DNA of 5,281 nucleotides from Planctomycetota bacterium (GTDB lineage: Bacteria > Planctomycetota > Phycisphaerae > Tepidisphaerales > Tepidisphaeraceae), in the NCBI GenBank assembly GCA_029777755.1, contig JAKORQ010000203.1, positions 1 to 5,281 on the forward strand, given 5' to 3'. Of this stretch, positions 5,176-5,281 are shown in pieces (within the stretch, counting starts at the first letter, position 1; each line of letters starts with the position of its first letter). A program made the translations under genes and the position numbers. The notes below the pieces were generated by a model that saw nothing but the letters and a program-made list of their open reading frames with translations, was not told where the DNA came from and ran no database searches.

Positions 5176-5281
5176 CTACAGGCGGGTACGGTCGAAGATG
5201 CTGTATTGCTCTTCCGGCTCGCGATGCGGGCGGTTGGTCAGGAGAGCGATGACGGCAAACAGGACGGCCGTGACCACGCAC
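5176..5281 (-). CDS. C-terminal end of an integral membrane protein, possibly a sodium:solute symporter
   Basis: The minus strand read from 5280 gives 34 residues to a TAG at 5178-5176. The first 14 (CVVTAVLFAVIALL) are a convincing end of a transmembrane helix. They are followed by a charged, hydrophilic tail, TNRPHREPEEQYSIFDRTRL, of the kind that ends many transporters. Codon positions look natural (GTC, CTG, GCC, ATC, CTC, GAG, CGC). The gene begins beyond the window and runs convergently toward the methyltransferase gene. A final helix plus short charged tail fits sodium:solute symporters, which often sit near glycosidase genes, but other transporters would look similar. That it is coding is likely; the family is a guess. 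Confidence 0.6.
   Translation of the reverse strand, partial: CVVTAVLFAVIALLTNRPHREPEEQYSIFDRTRL

Noticed and set aside
1..5281. CRISPR array, insertion sequence or defence system
   Set aside because: There are no regularly spaced repeats, no transposase or nuclease motifs, and the genes are ordinary chromosomal types.

Overview
The window is GC-rich bacterial chromosome with ordinary, densely packed genes: four genes on the plus strand and the tail of a fifth on the minus strand. The S1 protein has five S1 repeats, an acidic N-terminal lead-in ending in GGMSIEALYD, and DPW linkers between the last repeats. From memory this style is most like the Planctomycetota (Phycisphaerae-type) or neighbouring PVC bacteria. 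That placement is inference; no rRNA or marker search was possible.

Layout. (1) Bases 1-1823 hold a GH42 beta-galactosidase-type glycosidase whose N-terminus lies upstream of the window. (2) A 165-base gap carries the leader of the next gene. (3) Bases 1989-3473 encode ribosomal protein S1 (rpsA). (4) An 8-bp GC hairpin and a good ribosome binding site lead into a stand-alone response-regulator receiver protein (3528-4025). (5) Bases 4111-4857 encode an unusual fusion: a rhodanese-like domain without the catalytic cysteine, joined to a class I SAM-dependent methyltransferase. (6) The last ~320 bases before the minus-strand gene hold no convincing gene but are rich in inverted repeats. (7) A minus-strand reading frame (5281 to 5176) looks like the last transmembrane helix and cytoplasmic tail of a membrane protein, possibly a sodium:solute symporter. 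It runs convergently toward the methyltransferase.

How they work together. rpsA, the receiver gene and the methyltransferase gene are co-directional with short gaps (54 and 85 bases), so they may be co-transcribed. S1 is a translation factor, the receiver a signalling protein and the third an enzyme of unknown substrate. No shared pathway is evident. GH42 and the membrane-protein tail would fit carbohydrate uptake and breakdown, but they are separated by the other genes.

The most interesting observation is a pair of similar ~80-base elements. Each begins exactly at the stop codon of a gene: 4023-4105 after the receiver gene and 4855-4933 after the methyltransferase gene. They share blocks of sequence, a hairpin kept paired by a compatible base change, a second hairpin of different sequence at a similar place, and a nearly identical 13-base 3' block. 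The first copy is the leader of the methyltransferase gene, has a competing 8-bp helix, and is followed by a hairpin that covers the start codon. I do not recognise it as a known riboswitch or repeat family.
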